A stretch of DNA of 64,000 bases from Streptomyces sp. NBC_01478 (GTDB lineage: Bacteria > Actinomycetota > Actinomycetes > Streptomycetales > Streptomycetaceae), in the NCBI RefSeq assembly GCF_036227225.1, contig NZ_CP109444.1:5995501-6059500 (forward strand), given 5' to 3'. Below the pieces are notes generated by a model. The model had not been told where the DNA came from. It saw only the letters and a list, made by a program, of their open reading frames with translations, and did no database searches. The translations under genes and the position numbers were made by a program. Shown here piece by piece: positions 61,274 through 64,000 of the stretch; position 1 is the stretch's first letter, and each line of letters starts with the position of its first letter.

Positions 61274-62953
61274 TCATGACTGCACCGTGTCGCTCGGCAT
61301 TGACGTGAGGACGACGTAGGGCGGATGGCCGCCGGGGCGGGGTTTCAAGGTCACATTGACGATATGCGAGTCGTGGGCAGTGGAGTCACCTCGCGTCCAA
61401 GTCCGGCCCACGGTGTCGTTGAAAGTGAGTCCCACGGTTCGCTTGGAACGGTCCGGATTCGGGTTGCTCGCCAGCCAGTTAGCGATCTTCTGCTGGTTGC
61501 CCGGGTCGTCGAGGACACCCTGTGTGTACCGCTGGGCCGACGCCAGGTTGGTAAATGTCGATGCGGCGATCGGCGCGACCGTACCGTCCGGACGTATCTT
61601 CGCCTGGTCGCGAAGCCTCTGCTCCAGTTGTGCGTCCGTCTTTCCCACATGCTTGTCGATGACGTGTGAACCCGCCAGTCCTTCCTGATTGGCGAGATCG
61701 ACGGGGAAGCGGTGCTTGGACTCGTCATCTCCCGGAACCGTGTAGAGCGGATCTCCTTTGAAGTCCGTCAATGCCCGCGCGCCGAACGCCTCGGCCCTGG
61801 CCGTTTCGGCATTGAAGGTCGGTGCGCTCGTGTATGCCTCGTCCAGTGCCGGAAGCAGCGCATTGATTTCGCCGACCTGCCGATGGATACGGTTGTTGTA
61901 GGCCGACACGGCGTCGTTCAGGGCGCCCTCGTCGATGTTCAGCACGATCCCGACGGAGACGTCCGCGACCAAGCCCTTTCCTGTTTCCCACAGCCCTTTC
62001 AGCAGACTTTTCGCGTCCGTGACGTCGATATCTCTGGGGTCGAGTTGCTTGATACTGTCGACAACGGCTTGGCGGTAGATCCGGTGCAGATCGTCCCGGA
62101 CGTCCTCGGCGGCCTTCGCGACGTTGTAGATCGCGTCGACCATGGCATCGCATGTGTCGAAGAGAACGGCGAAGACGGGATGGCTGCTTCCTCTCTTCTT
62201 CGCGTCGTCGTTGGACCAGTCGTAACCTTCGCGGTTCTTGCCCCAGGCGGAAGTCCCCCACAGCGTGCTGCAGAACGTCCGCATCGCGTTGTACCAGTCC
62301 TGATCGGTCTGGTCGGTGATGCTGCCGACGAGGCCCGTCAGCATTCCGTCCACCATGCCGAGCGTGGTCTGCGGCATGCGCCATGCCTGGGAGATCGAGT
62401 ACAGGCGCAGGTGATTGGGCAGCGGGAGGATCGTTGCCGCCTTACCCCAGCGGCACTCGTGCTCCAGCAGGGGACGCATGACAGCCAGGACCACGGCTTC
62501 CAGGCCTTCGAGGGCCTCCTGCATCAAGTCCTGGCCCGGATCGATGTCCCCCCACTTGAAATCGGTGACCGGGCCGTATGCGGGGGCTTTGTCGATGACA
62601 TGCGGGGTGGGCCGGGGCGTCGGCTGTCCTGTCGGCGAGGGGTTGGTGGCCGCGTCGGCCGCCGCGTAGTTGTTGGCAGTGGACGTGAAGCCGACGGCGG
62701 CTCCTCCCACGCTCACCACGGATTTCGCCCAGACCTCGAGGAAGCGCTCGGCGACTTTCAGGTAGGCGGTCGTGAAGTCCTTCATCGCCGTACCCCGCCC
62801 GCCGCCGTCCGGGTACCGGGCCAGTTCATCGAGGAACGACTTGATGCCACGGTCAAGAGGGTCCTGCTGGCCTGCTATGCCCGTTGAGACGCCGTACAGG
62901 ACGGTCGGAGTGACATCGATCTTCCCGTTCCCCGGCTGCGTCGGGGTGCTCAT
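61274..62953 (-). CDS. Polymorphic toxin with C-terminal RNase A-like domain
   Basis: 559 residues, ATG overlapping the WXG100 stop (ATGA). The N-terminal region (about 1-110) is helical and WXG100/LXG-like, the middle is an unassigned helical body, and the last 130 residues form a bacterial RNase A-like toxin: GSHVIDKHVGKTDAQLEQRL (catalytic His region), ASTFTNLASAQRYTQGVL, NWLASNPN, VGRTWTRGDS and YVVLTSMPSD. It should be delivered by the type VII system with the upstream WXG100 proteins and cut RNA in competitors. The RNase part begins near residue 425. There is no signal peptide. Confidence 0.8.
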   Translation of the reverse strand: MSTPTQPGNGKIDVTPTVLYGVSTGIAGQQDPLDRGIKSFLDELARYPDGGGRGTAMKDFTTAYLKVAERFLEVWAKSVVSVGGAAVGFTSTANNYAAADAATNPSPTGQPTPRPTPHVIDKAPAYGPVTDFKWGDIDPGQDLMQEALEGLEAVVLAVMRPLLEHECRWGKAATILPLPNHLRLYSISQAWRMPQTTLGMVDGMLTGLVGSITDQTDQDWYNAMRTFCSTLWGTSAWGKNREGYDWSNDDAKKRGSSHPVFAVLFDTCDAMVDAIYNVAKAAEDVRDDLHRIYRQAVVDSIKQLDPRDIDVTDAKSLLKGLWETGKGLVADVSVGIVLNIDEGALNDAVSAYNNRIHRQVGEINALLPALDEAYTSAPTFNAETARAEAFGARALTDFKGDPLYTVPGDDESKHRFPVDLANQEGLAGSHVIDKHVGKTDAQLEQRLRDQAKIRPDGTVAPIAASTFTNLASAQRYTQGVLDDPGNQQKIANWLASNPNPDRSKRTVGLTFNDTVGRTWTRGDSTAHDSHIVNVTLKPRPGGHPPYVVLTSMPSDTVQS

Positions 62954-63267
62954 CAGGCCGCTCCCCAGCCGCGCAGCACCGCCCGATGCGCCGCCGCGTA
63001 GTTCGCGTGACCGGTGGTGACGTACGCGTGCAGCCACTTCTGCGCGGCCTGCAGATCCTGTGCCGAGCGGTCCCACTCGTCCAGCTTCTCGACGAAGACC
63101 TCGCGGGCCTCGCCCTTCCAGGACAGGACGACCGGTTCGGCGCGGTCGTAGAGGTCTTCGAGTCTGGCGTTGAGCTGCTTGAGGATGTCCTCCAGCTCGG
63201 CGGTGAGGTCGTGGAGCGTGGCGAAGGAGACGGTTATGTGGTCGTCGTCGGAAGCCCCGGTCGACAT
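62953..63267 (-). CDS. WXG100-family protein (EsxA/CFP-10-like)
   Basis: 104 residues, ATG with GGGGGATC upstream. Helical hairpin with the central turn SWKGEAREVFVEKLDEW (WxG at the expected mid-position). It is translationally coupled to the toxin gene, so it is probably the toxin's export partner in the ESX/type VII pathway. Confidence 0.85.
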   Translation of the reverse strand: MSTGASDDDHITVSFATLHDLTAELEDILKQLNARLEDLYDRAEPVVLSWKGEAREVFVEKLDEWDRSAQDLQAAQKWLHAYVTTGHANYAAAHRAVLRGWGAA

Positions 63268-63336
63268 GATCCCCCTGGATATCGGTCGGCAACTATGGCT
63301 GGGTGATGGGCACTTGGCGGTTCGCGTGCAGAGGGA

Positions 63337-63765
63337 TCAGAAAGAGTCGAGGCTGCTGCGGGGTGGCGTCGGCGTATCGCCTGTCGCCTCCGCGTTGGGC
63401 GTGGACAGCTTGTCGACCTCGCTGCCGACGTTGACCTGGATTTTCCGCATCTGCTCCAGCACCTCGATGTCGTTCGCGGAGAAGCCGTCCCGACTCATCC
63501 TCACCGCCTGCTCCAGCAGCTTCATCACTTCGCGGATGCGTACGGCGTCCTCGGTCGCCGCGCGGTGGAACTCGCGGTACGCCGTCGCCGCCGGGCCGCG
63601 CCAGCCGGCCTCGACGCGGTCGACGATCGCGTCCATGCGTCCGACCTGCTTGTCGAGGTGATCCTGCATGTCGTCGAGGTCACCGGCGAGCTTGGTGAGG
63701 TCGCTGGACGTCACGCGCAGGTTGGGGCCGCCGCCCTGGTCCGCACCGGTTCCGGGCACTGCCAT
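63337..63765 (-). CDS. WXG100-family protein with extended tail
   Basis: 142 residues from ATG 63765 with GAGGAT upstream. Hairpin turn AGWRGPAATAYREFHRAATE (WxG) near residue 56. After the second helix there is a third helical part (SANDIEVLEQMRKIQVNVGS) and a Ser/Pro tail ending SSLDSF. First gene of the toxin operon. It probably pairs with the shorter WXG100 protein downstream. Confidence 0.82.
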   Translation of the reverse strand: MAVPGTGADQGGGPNLRVTSSDLTKLAGDLDDMQDHLDKQVGRMDAIVDRVEAGWRGPAATAYREFHRAATEDAVRIREVMKLLEQAVRMSRDGFSANDIEVLEQMRKIQVNVGSEVDKLSTPNAEATGDTPTPPRSSLDSF

Positions 63766-63855
63766 GCCGTATCCTCGCCCCCGTCGCGTCGGCATCACAC
63801 GTCACTTGCTGTTGCAATAATCCTACGGTTCGCAGTGGGCCTGAAGCGAGGCCGT

Positions 63856-64000
63856 TCAGGGGCCTGTGAGGTCCAACTCCGCCCAGACGGTCTTGCCGAC
63901 GGTGAGCCTTTCCACGGCCCAACGGGCGGCCACCGTACGGACGATGAGCAGGCCGCGGCCGAACTGGTCGTCGGGGGTGGAGATTTGGGGCCACGGGAGC
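63856..64000 (-). CDS. Anti-sigma-type histidine-kinase-like ATPase, C-terminal part
   Basis: The last 47 residues of a gene entering from the right edge: TPDDQFGRGLLIVRTVAARW and then GKTVWAELDLTGP at the stop. GRGLLIVR followed by GKTVWAEL is the G-box end of the RsbW/SpoIIAB-like ATPases, very numerous in Streptomyces and often anti-sigma factors. The start and the N-box are outside the window. Confidence 0.75.
   Translation of the reverse strand, partial: LPWPQISTPDDQFGRGLLIVRTVAARWAVERLTVGKTVWAELDLTGP

Overview
The window is very GC-rich and reads as a Streptomyces chromosome: strong purine ribosome sites, many GTG starts, 4-nt start/stop overlaps, and typical families (PstP/RodA/FhaA/FhaB cluster, twin branched-chain keto-acid dehydrogenase operons, the proteasome activator Bpa, WXG100 proteins). 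A perfect 16-bp parS palindrome at 45598-45613 suggests the segment lies near oriC.

Layout. 1-4721 (minus): the actinobacterial growth/division operon fhaA-fhaB-pstP-rodA-pbpA, with pbpA cut by the window edge. 5279-5362: tRNA-Leu(CAG) and its terminator. 5441-10393: a scrap zone with a transposase, an ABC-transporter stump, a drug-efflux MFS gene and fused IS5-like/ISAs1 remnants. 10512-23331: a biosynthetic island, all on the plus strand. 23332-25541: decayed genes (rhodanese, secreted protein). 25542-28472: azoreductase/HxlR pair and a DUF2252 gene. 29035-34590: J-domain protein, rhodanese, acyl-CoA dehydrogenase, a DUF5819/HTTM pair and an rRNA-type methyltransferase. 34662-38627: phenylacetate genes paaN, paaH, paaR. 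38644-42775: bkdR and the first bkd operon. 42830-47780: molybdenum-cofactor genes, a K+ channel-like protein and a quinone oxidoreductase. 47793-55182: membrane protein, Bpa, two divergent Ser/Thr kinases, a phosphotransferase, a flavin-binding protein and a DevR-like regulator. 55504-59054: second bkd operon. 59124-64000: a type VII-linked polymorphic toxin locus.

The most interesting region is 11156-23331. It encodes an SbnA/SbnB pair (L-2,3-diaminopropionate synthesis), an AMP-forming acyl ligase, a glutamine-dependent asparagine-synthetase homologue, an AspH-type oxygenase, two different ATP-grasp peptide ligases, an M20 peptidase and an MFS exporter. There is no NRPS or PKS. This is the enzyme logic of the dapdiamide / fumaramoyl-diaminopropionate dipeptide antibiotics, with different parts: AspH-type oxygenase instead of the DdaC/DdaD pair, two ATP-grasps instead of one, and an added peptidase. 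I infer a small untemplated DAP-containing peptide. A 42-codon ORF with a TTA codon, closed by a strong hairpin, lies just upstream.

Other strong signals: three near-identical TetR (PaaR-type) boxes linking paaN/paaH, bkdR/bkdA and the acyl-CoA dehydrogenase; a KstR-consensus box at the same acyl-CoA dehydrogenase promoter; and an RNase A-like toxin followed by an immunity candidate, a displaced second toxin tip and a CdiI-type immunity gene. Functions come from reading motifs by eye. No database search was run, and family comparisons are from memory.
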